Origin: Mesorhizobium loti R88b | Lineage (GTDB): Bacteria; Pseudomonadota; Alphaproteobacteria; Rhizobiales; Rhizobiaceae | DNA: 64,000 bases | Assembly (NCBI RefSeq): GCF_013170845.1 | Contig: NZ_CP033367.1 | Span: forward strand, 3,659,001 to 3,723,000 | Direction of reading: 5' to 3' | Part shown: piece after piece, positions 26,367 through 35,450 of the stretch | Numbering within the stretch: the first letter of the stretch is position 1 | Layout: every line of letters starts with the position of its first letter | Position numbers and translations under genes: made by a program | Notes under the pieces: generated by a model | What the model was told of the DNA's origin: nothing | Databases searched by the model: none | The model's input: only the letters and a program-made list of their open reading frames with translations

Positions 26367-27164
26367 ATGGCCGAACGCATCATCGAACTGCGCGATATCA
26401 AGAAATCCTACGGTCAGGTCTATGCGCTTGGCGGCGTCAATCTCAGCGTCGACCGCGGCGAGGTGGTCGGCCTGATCGGCGACAATGGTGCCGGCAAGTC
26501 GACGCTGATCAAGATCCTCTGCGGCGTCGTCAGGCCGACCAGCGGCGAGATCCTCGTGCGCGACAAGCCGGTAAGCGGCTGGAGCGCGGCGCGTTCGCGC
26601 GACGCCGGCATCGAGACGGTGTTCCAGGACCGCGCTTTGGCGGTGCAGCAGACCATCGTGCGCAACATCTTCATGGGGCGTGAGCTGACCGGTTTCATGG
26701 GCTGGCTGAAGGTCAACAAGGAGATCGAGGAGGCAAGCCGGCTGATGCGCGAGATCGGCTTCACCTCAAAGGTGTTCACGCCGCATTCGATCGTCGGCCA
26801 GCTGTCGGGTGGCGAACGCCAGGGCGTGGCGATCGCCCGCGCCATCTACAAGCAGGCCGAGCTGATCATCCTCGATGAGCCGACGACGGCGCTGTCGCTG
26901 ACCGAGACCGCCAAGGTCTTCCATTTCGTGCGCCAGGTGCGGGCCGGCGGCCGCTCGATCCTGTTCATCGGCCACAACATCCATCACGTGTTCGACATTG
27001 CCGACCGCTTCGTGGTGCTCGATCGCGGCAAGGTGGCGCTGACCGCCGACCGCAGCCAGGTCAAGTCGGCGGAAGAGCTCATCAATTTCATGGAAGACGT
27101 CGCGCATCCCGGCGGATTGCCCGGACTGCACGAGGCCGGCGAAGCGGAGCAGCAAGCGCGATGA
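26367..27164 (+). CDS. Sugar ABC transporter, single-domain ATPase
   Basis: This is a 265-residue ABC ATPase. Walker A (GDNGAGKST), the signature LSGGERQG and Walker B (LIILDEPTTAL) are all present, plus the H-loop His (FIGHNIHHV). Sugar importers with type I binding proteins often use ~500-residue tandem ATPases; this one has a single nucleotide-binding domain, as in the fructose-type FrcA branch, so it must dimerise. ATG 26367 has GCGAGG upstream; ATG 26349 is an alternative. The stop overlaps the permease start by 4 bases. Confidence 0.92.
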   Translation: MAERIIELRDIKKSYGQVYALGGVNLSVDRGEVVGLIGDNGAGKSTLIKILCGVVRPTSGEILVRDKPVSGWSAARSRDAGIETVFQDRALAVQQTIVRNIFMGRELTGFMGWLKVNKEIEEASRLMREIGFTSKVFTPHSIVGQLSGGERQGVAIARAIYKQAELIILDEPTTALSLTETAKVFHFVRQVRAGGRSILFIGHNIHHVFDIADRFVVLDRGKVALTADRSQVKSAEELINFMEDVAHPGGLPGLHEAGEAEQQAR

Positions 27165-28207
27165 GCAAGACCATGGAACCCGATCTCGAAAGCCCTCTCG
27201 GCTCGCATGGCGGGCCTGTCCGGAAAGAGTGGAAACACCCATCCGACCATTGGCTGCGCGGTTTCGTCCTCGACAACCGCGCCTCGCTTGGCACGCTCGC
27301 CGTGTTCGTCGTCATGATGGCGGTGTTCATGGTCGCCAACCCGACCGTGTTCACCACCTGGTATCTCTACAGTTCGGTGCTGACGACGCTTCCCGTGGCG
27401 TTGTTCGTGGTCGTGCCGCTGGTCTTCGTCGTCACCTGCGGCGAGATCGACCTGTCGTTTCCGGCGACGATGGGGTTTGCCTCCTGGGTCTTCGCGCTGG
27501 TGGTGCAAGCTGGCTACGATCCGTTCCTCGGCATTGCGGCGGCACTCGTCACCGGCATGCTGCTCGGCTTTCTCGTTGGATCGCTGGTGGTCTATGGCGG
27601 GCTGTCGTCGCTGATCGCCACGCTCGGCATGAACTTTTTGCTGCGCGGCCTGATCCAGATCATCAACGAAGGCAAGTCGATGGCGCTGACCGGCCTTGCC
27701 GACACCCCAGCCTACAAGATCTTCTCCAGCCAGGTTCTTGGGATCCCGGTGCAGATATTCTGGGCCATCGCCTTCGTCGTGCTGTCGGCGATGCTCTACA
27801 ACCGGCACCGTTTCGGCGCGCAGGTGAAAGTGGTCGGCGACAATCCCGACAGCGCCCAGCAGATGGGCATCGACGTAAAGCGCGTGCGGGTGAAAGTGTT
27901 CGTCTTCGTCGGCATCGGCGCTGCGATCGCCGGCACGTTTTCGGTGATGATCAATTTCACCTGGTGGCCGACGGCCGGCGACGGCTATCTCCTGCCGGTG
28001 CTGGCCTCGGTCTTCGTCGGCGGCACGCCGACCTGGGGTGGCATCGGCACGGTCGCCGGCGGCGCCATCGGCGCGGTCACCGTGTCGTTCATCCAGACCG
28101 GCGTGGTGGCGGCGGGGCTGAGCGGCTTCTACGTGCAGTTCTTCAACGGGCTGATCATCATCCTGTCGCTGCTCGGGCATAAGTGGAACCAGGCGCGGTA
28201 CAGGTGA
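27161..28207 (+). CDS. Sugar ABC transporter, permease
   Basis: This is a 348-residue inner-membrane permease of the ribose/xylose (CUT2) type. A soluble N-terminal segment of about 40 residues precedes roughly ten hydrophobic segments. Family hallmarks include TCGEIDLSF near helix 3, the GLSSLIATLGMN region, and GTPTWGGIGTVAGGAIGA near the C-terminus. It is the last gene of the LacI-controlled operon. The start overlaps the ATPase stop (ATGA). The transported compound is unknown. Confidence 0.93.
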   Translation: MSKTMEPDLESPLGSHGGPVRKEWKHPSDHWLRGFVLDNRASLGTLAVFVVMMAVFMVANPTVFTTWYLYSSVLTTLPVALFVVVPLVFVVTCGEIDLSFPATMGFASWVFALVVQAGYDPFLGIAAALVTGMLLGFLVGSLVVYGGLSSLIATLGMNFLLRGLIQIINEGKSMALTGLADTPAYKIFSSQVLGIPVQIFWAIAFVVLSAMLYNRHRFGAQVKVVGDNPDSAQQMGIDVKRVRVKVFVFVGIGAAIAGTFSVMINFTWWPTAGDGYLLPVLASVFVGGTPTWGGIGTVAGGAIGAVTVSFIQTGVVAAGLSGFYVQFFNGLIIILSLLGHKWNQARYR

Positions 28208-28260
28208 GGGCTATTCTCGTTGACGGACCGCATAGCTTGACGATTGGGCGCAGACGTTCG

Positions 28261-28453
28261 TCGCTTCGTCATCCACGGGCGGAGCAAGGAGCGTAGCGGC
28301 GCAGCGCAGACCCGAGGATCCATGCCGCGACTTAAACACTCTGCCACGGTACAGAATCCTGCTCCGCTGCACTCTTCGGCCAAGGTCACGGAATGGATCC
28401 TCGGGTCTCCGCGACGTCGCTTCGCTCCTGCTTCGCCCGTGGATGACGAAGCC
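28261..28453. repeat. Large imperfect palindrome, ~190 bp
   Basis: The left arm (28263-28326; CTTCGTCATCCACGGGC...ACCCGAGGATCCATGCC) and right arm (28390-28452) are near-perfect reverse complements over about 62 bases, separated by about 63 bases of unrelated DNA. It fills the 299-base gap between the permease and helicase genes. It resembles an intergenic mobile palindromic unit; no transposase is present. Confidence 0.75.
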
Positions 28454-28506
28454 GGGGAGGACCCCGCCAGAGAATAACAACGTGGGACAACGTGACAGGC
28501 GGCAGC

Positions 28507-31170
28507 TCACACGGCCGCCACAAACCCGTCCAGCACGCGTTTCTGGCCGGCCTTGTCGAAGTCGATGGTCAGCTTGTTGCCTTCGATGGCGGAAATGTTG
28601 CCGTTGCCGAATTTCTGGTGGAAGACGCGGTCGCCGACGCTGAAGGCCGACGGCGTGTCGGAGACGGATTTGGCGACCAGTTCGCCGTCGATGGTGCGGC
28701 CTTTGACCGAGGTGCGGCCGGCGCCGTAACCGGAGTCGGTCTCGCCATAGCCGATGCGCTCGACCTGGTGGCCGGAGCGCGAGCCCCAGTTGCGGTCGGT
28801 CGCCTCGGTTCGATTGGCTTGCGCGCGCTGCCAGCCGGGTGTCGCGTAGGTGTTGGAGAAGGCGCCGGATTTTTCGGTGTCGGCGCCGACATTGTCGAAG
28901 CGCGAGGCGCCATAGGGGTTCTGGCGGCCGCCACGGCCAGACGCGAACGAACCGCCGCCATAGGAATTGCCATAGCCGCCATAGCTGTTGCCGCCGCTTT
29001 CGGCGACCTCGATATGGGCTTCCGGCAGTTCCTCGAGAAAGCGTGACGGGATGGTCGATTGCCAGAGGCCGTGGATGCGGCGGTTGGAGACGAACCACAG
29101 ATGCAGGTTCTTCTTGGCGCGGGTCAGGCCGACATAGGCTAGGCGCCGTTCTTCCTCCAGCCCGGAACGGCCGCCTTCATCCAGCGCGCGCTGATGCGGA
29201 AACAGGCCTTCCTCCCAGCCGGGGAGAAAAACGGTTTCGAATTCGAGGCCCTTGGCCGAATGCAGCGTCATGATGTTGACGGCGTCGAGCGTGGCATTCT
29301 GCTCGGCGTCCATGACCAGTGCGACATGTTCGAGGAAGGAGCGCAGCGACTCGTACTCCTCCATCGAGCGGATCAGCTCTTTCAGGTTTTCCAGCCGGCC
29401 GGGGGCTTCGACCGAGCGGTCGTTCTTCCACATGTCGGTGTAGCCGCTCTCTTCCAGAATGGTCTCGGCGAGTTCGGTGTGCGGCGTCGTTTCCAGCGCC
29501 TTTTGCCAACGCTCGAAATTGGCGGCGACTTCGCGTAGCGCTGCGCGCGGCTTCGGCTTCAACTCGTCGCTTTCGGCGAGCTTGGCGGCGGCTTCCAGCA
29601 TCGGCACACGTAGCGCGCGCGCCGTATCGTGGATCTGGCGGATGGTGGTTTCGCCGAGGCCGCGCTTGGGCACATTGACGATGCGCTCGAAGGCGAGGTC
29701 GTCGGCGCCTTGCGCGACGACGCGGAAGAAGGCCAGCGCATCGCGGATTTCCATGCGCTCGTAGAAACGCGGGCCGCCGATGACGCGGTAGTTGAGGCCG
29801 AGCGTGACGAAACGGTCCTCGAATTCGCGCATCTGGAATGAGGCGCGGACCAGGATGGCCATGTCGTTGAGCTTGTGCTTTTGCCGCTGATAGGCCTCGA
29901 TGGTCTCGCCGACGGCGCGGGCTTCCTCTTCGGAATCCCAGGCGGCGTGGACATGCACCTTGCCGTCCTCCGGCTCGTCGCGGTCGGTGAACAGCGTCTT
30001 GCCGAAACGGCCCTCATTGTGGGCGATGAGATGGGAGGCGGCGCCGAGGATGTGCGCGGTGGAGCGGTAGTTGCGCTCCAGCCTGATGATGGTGGCGCCG
30101 GGAAAATCCTTGTCGAAGCGCAGGATGTTGTCGACCTCGGCGCCACGCCAGCCATAGATGGATTGGTCATCGTCGCCGACGCAGCAGATGTTGACTTTGT
30201 TATCGCTCACGGGCTGTTCCGCGCCTGCCGGCGCGGGCCCTCCGCGGGGGCCTCGCAACGGCTCGGACGCCCGGTCGGGCTTGCGGCCTTCGGCCGATCG
30301 CAGATCCGTCGATGTTGACGCGCGCCCGCTATCCGGTCGCTGCGCCAGCAGGCGCAGCCACATGTATTGGGCGGTGTTGGTGTCCTGATATTCGTCGACG
30401 AGGATGTATTTGAAACGCTTGTGATATTCCTTCAACACATCCGGATTGGCGCGGAAGATGCGGATGGGGTGGCAAAGCAGGTCGCCGAAGTCGCAGGCGT
30501 TCAGCGTCTTCAGCCGCTCCTGATAGGCCTTGTAGAGTTCGCGGCCCTTGCCGTTGGCAAAGGCGCGGGCGTCGCCTTCGGGGATCTCGGCGGGGCCGAG
30601 GCCCTTGTTCTTCCAGCCGTCGATCATCTGCGCGAACTGCTTGGCCGGCCAGCGCTTGTCGTCCAGCCCCTCGGCCTGGATCAACTGCTTGATCAGCCGC
30701 ACGACGTCGTCGGTGTCGAGGATGGTGAAATCGGAGCGCAGCCCGGCAAGCTCGGCATGGCGGCGCAACAGCTTCACGCCGATCGAGTGGAAGGTGCCGA
30801 GCCAGGGCATGCCTTCGACATTGCCTTCGCCGATCAGCACGCCGATGCGGATCTTCATCTCGCGCGCGGCCTTGTTGGTGAAGGTCACGGCCAGGATCTG
30901 CGACGGGAAGGCCTTGCCGGTGGCAAGGATGTGAGCGATGCGGGTGGTCAAGACGCGGGTCTTGCCGGTGCCGGCGCCGGCCAGCACTAGAACCGGGCCT
31001 TCGGTGGTCTCCACCGCCAGCCTTTGTTCCGGGTTAAGGCCCTTCAGATAGTCGGGTGCGTTGTTCTGGCCGCTACGGGCGGCCATGGCGCGCGCGGCAA
31101 TGCCCGACGGGGCCGTGGGCCGCGCATTGGGTTCATCGAAAAAGGGCATGTCTTCGGAAAAGCCGGACAT
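28507..31170 (-). CDS. uvrD: UvrD/PcrA-type DNA helicase with in-frame insertion
   Basis: This 887-residue superfamily 1A 3'-5' DNA helicase acts in nucleotide excision and mismatch repair and in clearing replication obstacles. Motifs run in order: Walker A AGAGTGKT (residues 64-71), TFTNKAA (97-103), the DEAD-equivalent LVDEYQDTN (about 257-265), GDDDQSIYGWRG (332-343), YRSTAHI, and ARLTLHSAKGLEFE-like and VGLTRAKKNL segments. The C-terminal domain ends with the PcrA-type KAGQKRVLDGF motif. Between QDTN and GDDDQSIYG lies a 46-residue Arg/Pro/Ala/Gly-rich insertion (about residues 278-323) not expected in this family. The start and end are normal; only this block is odd. Confidence 0.93.
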   Translation of the reverse strand: MSGFSEDMPFFDEPNARPTAPSGIAARAMAARSGQNNAPDYLKGLNPEQRLAVETTEGPVLVLAGAGTGKTRVLTTRIAHILATGKAFPSQILAVTFTNKAAREMKIRIGVLIGEGNVEGMPWLGTFHSIGVKLLRRHAELAGLRSDFTILDTDDVVRLIKQLIQAEGLDDKRWPAKQFAQMIDGWKNKGLGPAEIPEGDARAFANGKGRELYKAYQERLKTLNACDFGDLLCHPIRIFRANPDVLKEYHKRFKYILVDEYQDTNTAQYMWLRLLAQRPDSGRASTSTDLRSAEGRKPDRASEPLRGPRGGPAPAGAEQPVSDNKVNICCVGDDDQSIYGWRGAEVDNILRFDKDFPGATIIRLERNYRSTAHILGAASHLIAHNEGRFGKTLFTDRDEPEDGKVHVHAAWDSEEEARAVGETIEAYQRQKHKLNDMAILVRASFQMREFEDRFVTLGLNYRVIGGPRFYERMEIRDALAFFRVVAQGADDLAFERIVNVPKRGLGETTIRQIHDTARALRVPMLEAAAKLAESDELKPKPRAALREVAANFERWQKALETTPHTELAETILEESGYTDMWKNDRSVEAPGRLENLKELIRSMEEYESLRSFLEHVALVMDAEQNATLDAVNIMTLHSAKGLEFETVFLPGWEEGLFPHQRALDEGGRSGLEEERRLAYVGLTRAKKNLHLWFVSNRRIHGLWQSTIPSRFLEELPEAHIEVAESGGNSYGGYGNSYGGGSFASGRGGRQNPYGASRFDNVGADTEKSGAFSNTYATPGWQRAQANRTEATDRNWGSRSGHQVERIGYGETDSGYGAGRTSVKGRTIDGELVAKSVSDTPSAFSVGDRVFHQKFGNGNISAIEGNKLTIDFDKAGQKRVLDGFVAAV
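30202..30339 (-). repeat. In-frame insertion in the helicase gene, probable repeat element
   Basis: The stretch of about 138 bases encodes a low-complexity block (GRKPDRASEPLRGPRGG, PAPAGAEQPVS). It is GC-rich with several short self-complementary parts (GGGCCCTCCGCGGGGGCC-like) and its length is a multiple of three. It splits two strictly conserved helicase motifs that are normally separated by a short loop, as expected of a coding-compatible palindromic element. Confidence 0.65.
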
Positions 31171-31313
31171 CTTCCCCCCGAATGTAGTGATTCGGGAGGG
31201 AAAGACCAGAACTGTCTACGTTTTGTTCCGGTTTTAAAGCACGATTGGCGGTCGCCATGCGACTGTTGTGCCCCCCGGTGGCCGACGATTCTTCTCCAAA
31301 GCTATGACCAGGC

Positions 31314-32609
31314 CTATCTCGCGGCCGCGCGCATCCGCTCGCCGATCTTGTCGGCGACATAGCTGGCATCGCGTGCCGCGCCATGGATCATCGTCGAAGA
31401 GGTCGAGTGCTGGAAATGCAGGCCGCAGACATAGAGGCCGGGTTCGCCTTCCACGGCGCCGCGATACTGCTTCACCCGGCCGTTGTCGTCGAAGATCGGC
31501 AGCCTGATCCAATCCAGCCCGGCCTTGAAGCCGGTGCACCAGATGACGTTCGTGACGTCGAGGGTCCGGCCGTCGTCAAGCAGCGGTTTGCCGTCACGCA
31601 CGCCGGCAACGCGGGAGACACGGCGGACGCCGGCAGCGTCGAGATCGTGCGGCTTGACCCGGATCAACGGCAGGCCGTGGGACAGCTGCCCAAGTTTGGC
31701 CTTGCGGCCCATTGGCGTGTCGACCGTCAACAACCGGTGGAAGATGAAGCGGAACACGACCGGCAGCACCAGGCGCATGGCGAAATAGCCATTATAGGCG
31801 ACCGGAATGTTGCCGGGATGCCGGCCGGCCAGCCAGGTCTGGTGCGTCGGCGCGACATCCATGGCGATTTCGGCGCCGGAATTGCCGGCGCCGACCAGGA
31901 GCACGCCACCCGGATTGAGCAGCGAGGGGTTCTGGTAGGCACTTGAATGGAATTGCCGGATCGACGGATCGAGCAAGGCGGCGAAATCCGGAACCTTCGG
32001 CTTCTGGTAGCTCGCCGAGGCGATGACGACATGATCGGCGCTATAGCGCGTCCGGCCTGCCGTCACGACATAGCGGCCGTCGATGCGGGTTACCTCGTCG
32101 ACCTTGACACCAGTGCGCACCGGCAAGGAAAACTTCCTGGCATAGGCCTCGAGATAGTCGGCCATCTCGTCCTTGGTCGGGAAGGCAAAGCGGTGAGCGG
32201 GGAAGGGCATGCCGGCCAGCCCGTCATAGCGCGCCGGCGTGAACAGGCGCAGCGAATCCCAGCGCGAACGCCAGCAGTCGCCGACACGTTCGCGCCCCTC
32301 GAGGATGACATATTTCAGGCCCTTGCGGGCGAGGTGATAACCGACGGACAAGCCGCTCTGGCCGGCGCCGATGATGACGACGTCGAAGTGTTCATCCCCC
32401 GGCGCGGGCCGCATTTCATCGCCTGAAGAAGCCTGGCTTGCCGCGTGGCCGCCCGCCGCCTGCAACACGCCGGCCTCCAGCTGCATGAAGGCCGCTCCCT
32501 GTTCCAGCAACGCGCCGGCACGCGCCTTGGTCTCGGTGATGCCGACACGGCGGCCGCGCCGTCGCATTGCGTGCCCAGAGGTCGGGCGAGGTGTCGAGGT
32601 CGGGTTCAT
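31314..32609 (-). CDS. Flavin-containing monooxygenase (FAD/NADPH)
   Basis: This 431-residue flavoprotein has two Rossmann motifs: GAGQSG for FAD after VVII, and GAGNSGAEIA for NADPH about 130 residues later. Other parts typical of Class B monooxygenases are GDCWRSRWDSLRLF and VIWCTGFKAGLDW. It probably oxygenates a nucleophilic N or S atom or a ketone; the substrate is unknown. ATG 32609 is preceded by GGAG and starts the protein near the expected length. A LuxR-type regulator gene lies 138 bases upstream on the same strand, so the two may be functionally linked. Confidence 0.88.
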   Translation of the reverse strand: MNPTSTPRPTSGHAMRRRGRRVGITETKARAGALLEQGAAFMQLEAGVLQAAGGHAASQASSGDEMRPAPGDEHFDVVIIGAGQSGLSVGYHLARKGLKYVILEGRERVGDCWRSRWDSLRLFTPARYDGLAGMPFPAHRFAFPTKDEMADYLEAYARKFSLPVRTGVKVDEVTRIDGRYVVTAGRTRYSADHVVIASASYQKPKVPDFAALLDPSIRQFHSSAYQNPSLLNPGGVLLVGAGNSGAEIAMDVAPTHQTWLAGRHPGNIPVAYNGYFAMRLVLPVVFRFIFHRLLTVDTPMGRKAKLGQLSHGLPLIRVKPHDLDAAGVRRVSRVAGVRDGKPLLDDGRTLDVTNVIWCTGFKAGLDWIRLPIFDDNGRVKQYRGAVEGEPGLYVCGLHFQHSTSSTMIHGAARDASYVADKIGERMRAAAR

Positions 32610-32747
32610 GATCGCTCCATCCGGTTTCGTCAGCCTGGACCCAGAAATAGCGATCCGGTGCGGCGGCGCTTCGGGGAGACACCTCACGAGACCGGGAAAA
32701 TGCGATGGGGATTTTCCCCCATGCCTCGGGTCTTTGGGGTCGTCGGT

Positions 32748-34394
32748 TCAGAGCAGCCCGTTCTGGAAGGCATAGGCGGTCGCAGCGGCGCGCGAGCTGA
32801 CCGCCAGCTTGTCGAATATGTTGCTGAGATGCCGGTCGACCGTCTTTTCGCTGAGACCGAGGTCGCTGGCGATCAGCCGGTTTGTCTTGCCGGTGGCGAC
32901 AAGGCCGAGAACTTCGATCTCGCGTCGGGTCAAGCCGTGCGGACGCGCCTTGTCCGACGCGGTCAGCGCCGTGACGCGCGCGCGATCGGGGGCAGCGCCC
33001 AGGGCCGTGAAAACCGCCCGGGCGGCATCGAATTCAAGCTCGGCGCTGTCCTCGTCGCCAAGCGCGCGGCAGGCCTGCCCGGCCAGCACGCGCAGGCGCG
33101 CTTCGAGATAGGGGGCGCCGGCGCGCTGCCATGTCGCCAGTGCGGTACGGAAATGGCCGAGTGCCACCGCGGCGTCGCCGTCGTTCAGCTCGATTTCGCC
33201 TCGCGCCTGCGAGGCCATCGCAACAAGAATGTCGGTCGCGAAACGGTCGGCCGTCGTCTGCAATTCCAGGGCCGCTTCGCGCGCCTCGTCGATTGCGCCC
33301 GCCGCGATCATGATCTCGACCAGCGCCGGCAGCAGACGGGCGCGGCCGAGCGGCGTCCCGGTCGTGGCGAGCACGCGGCGCATTGTTGCGGCCGCTTGCT
33401 CAGCGCGGCCTTGCACGAGACGCAGCAGCGCCATGCCGGGCTGCGGTTCGAGCCCAAGACGGCTGGCGGTGCGGTAAAGCTCTTCGGCTGCCGCGAATTC
33501 GCCGCGCAGCCGATGGATTTCGGCTTCCTGATAGGCCGCACCGGCGGTCGTCTCGTTGCTGACATTACGGGCCAATGATGATGTCGCACGCCGCGCTTCG
33601 GCAACGGCATCCTGCCAGGCGCCGTTCACCTCCATGATCTCCGCCCGGTGCAGCCGGCATAGGCCGTTGAACTGAACCAGCTGTGGCTGCGATCCGCACC
33701 AGTTCGACATCGCGTCGGTCCATTCGCGCGAACGATCGAAGGCGTAGATTTGCCGGCAGGCGTCGATGAGATTGCAATAGATGAGGCCGGTGACAACAGG
33801 CGAGAGCTTGCCGTCGACGACGGGCAGCATGGCTTCGTCGAGCGAGACGATGCCTTCCCCGATCCGGCCCTGGCGCAGCAGCGCGCGGCCGAGATAGCAG
33901 CGGGAGAAGGCGATCAGGTCGAGGTCGCAACAGCGTTCGCCGATCCCCAGCGACTGCGCCGCCAGCGCCGCGGCAGCCTGATCGTTGCCGCTCCCGAGTT
34001 CCTTGTGCGCCGAAAGCATGATCAGGAAGCCTTGCGCCGCGCATTCGCGGCCAAAGCCTTCGGCATGGCGCTGAGCCCTTTGCAGCCAGGCCATGCCACG
34101 GCCTTCCTCACGCAAAGCCATGAGCCGGAAGCCATGGAAGAACGCCCAGTACGCCGCCTGGTCGTCGCGGCCGGCCTCGGCATGTGTGTTGAAGAGACGC
34201 TCGGCGGCGGCGAAGATGTCGGGGTCGCGGTCGAGCATGCCAGCCGACCACATCAGCCGCTCAAGGTCTTCCGGGGCGAGCGCGGTGGTTTCGTCGGTCG
34301 CCTGTAAAAGCTCGAACGCATCCGCCCATGCCCTCTGTCCGTAGGCATGGCGGGCTTTTTCGAGCAACGAGGCAGCATCGGCTTTCATCGGCAA
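32748..34394 (-). CDS. LuxR-type transcriptional regulator with helical-repeat sensor region
   Basis: The 548-residue protein ends in a LuxR/FixJ-type DNA-binding domain (GLTRREIEVLGLVATGKTNR, then SEKTVDRHLSNIFDKL). The first about 470 residues are alpha-helical, Ala/Leu-rich repeats resembling tetratricopeptide arrays; no ATP-binding site, receiver or autoinducer domain is recognised. It resembles the MalT-like group without the ATPase part, so it may sense a ligand or partner through the helical repeats. The monooxygenase gene follows on the same strand and could be its target. Confidence 0.85.
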   Translation of the reverse strand: MPMKADAASLLEKARHAYGQRAWADAFELLQATDETTALAPEDLERLMWSAGMLDRDPDIFAAAERLFNTHAEAGRDDQAAYWAFFHGFRLMALREEGRGMAWLQRAQRHAEGFGRECAAQGFLIMLSAHKELGSGNDQAAAALAAQSLGIGERCCDLDLIAFSRCYLGRALLRQGRIGEGIVSLDEAMLPVVDGKLSPVVTGLIYCNLIDACRQIYAFDRSREWTDAMSNWCGSQPQLVQFNGLCRLHRAEIMEVNGAWQDAVAEARRATSSLARNVSNETTAGAAYQEAEIHRLRGEFAAAEELYRTASRLGLEPQPGMALLRLVQGRAEQAAATMRRVLATTGTPLGRARLLPALVEIMIAAGAIDEAREAALELQTTADRFATDILVAMASQARGEIELNDGDAAVALGHFRTALATWQRAGAPYLEARLRVLAGQACRALGDEDSAELEFDAARAVFTALGAAPDRARVTALTASDKARPHGLTRREIEVLGLVATGKTNRLIASDLGLSEKTVDRHLSNIFDKLAVSSRAAATAYAFQNGLL

Positions 34395-34435
34395 AGCATA
34401 GTACCACCTGACACCTGGCGGAAGAATGGCGGGGT

Positions 34436-35263
34436 TCAGGCCTTGCGGTAGCCGAGGGCGACGAAGAATCGATGCCCGAAGGAGCGCGCCTCGTCGGTCA
34501 TCACGGCGCCCAGCGCGACCTGCATCTGGTCGTAATAATGGTTGCCGGCGGGTGAGGCCAGGAAGTCCTCGTAAAGCTTGAGATCGGCTAAAGGCAGATC
34601 CCGGTAGATATAGGCTGCCGATTCCATGACGTCCGTATCGATGTTGCGGCGAAGCCCTTCGGTCTGCTTGCGCAGCAAGGCCATGATCTGGTCGTCGGGC
34701 AGGGGCTTGCCGGCGGCACCCAGCATTTCGGAAAGCATCGCGTAGCCCATGTTCAAGGCGACGGCTTCTCCGGTATCGACGGCACTGAGATCGTCCATGA
34801 TCTTTTTGTACAGTGCGAGCCGGGCCGGATCCCTGGAGGGAAGTTCGCCGAGGATTTTGGCTCCCTCTATCTTCTTGGCCTCCCTGGCCTGCGGCGCCGC
34901 AGCCTGGATCTCCAGCGCCGTGACCTGTTTGCCCAAGGGCGAAGCGTAGAACGAGGCCAGGTCGGACAGCTCCTTGGCGGTGAGCTTGTCGGCCATCCGC
35001 GTTTCGATGGCCGCCTCCATCTTGTTGGGATCAAAGGCGCCTTCCATGGCAGCGGCAAGCGCATCCCTGACTTTTTGCGGCGGCATTCCCGGCGCCGATG
35101 TCACGGCTGCGGTGAAACCCGGGCCGATGCCCATCAGCATCTCATGAAAGCCGTTGGCCTTGTTGATGTCGCTGATGGTCTGCGCCGGCGCGGCCATGGT
35201 GAGGAAGACGAGGCAGCAGAGCGCAAGCGCCAACCGCGTCAGTGACCGAACGAATGACGTCAT
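34436..35263 (-). CDS. Exported DUF2059-type protein
   Basis: This 275-residue exported protein starts with a signal peptide (SLTRLALALCCLVFLTMAAP, cleavage near AQT). A DUF2059-like segment LTAKELSDLASFYASPLGKQ sits around residue 90; the remainder is helical. Its function is unknown. ATG 35263 has AGGAG 8 bases upstream and begins the signal peptide; the long frame extends 84 codons further without support. It is divergent from the glucose dehydrogenase gene. Confidence 0.75.
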   Translation of the reverse strand: MTSFVRSLTRLALALCCLVFLTMAAPAQTISDINKANGFHEMLMGIGPGFTAAVTSAPGMPPQKVRDALAAAMEGAFDPNKMEAAIETRMADKLTAKELSDLASFYASPLGKQVTALEIQAAAPQAREAKKIEGAKILGELPSRDPARLALYKKIMDDLSAVDTGEAVALNMGYAMLSEMLGAAGKPLPDDQIMALLRKQTEGLRRNIDTDVMESAAYIYRDLPLADLKLYEDFLASPAGNHYYDQMQVALGAVMTDEARSFGHRFFVALGYRKA

Positions 35264-35450
35264 TTGCTTGCTCCTGCGGAGAGATGATTGAGACTGCTGG
35301 AAAACCGGCATACAGGCAAGATGGGTTGCCACCGTGGCGTGTACACCAGCTTGACAGGCGAGGCGGCCGGGAGAAAGCTGTGCAAGGCAGGGAGGTATCC
35401 TGTCGCCCATGGCCGCCTCACCAGCGCGCAACAGTCGAAGGAGTATCATC

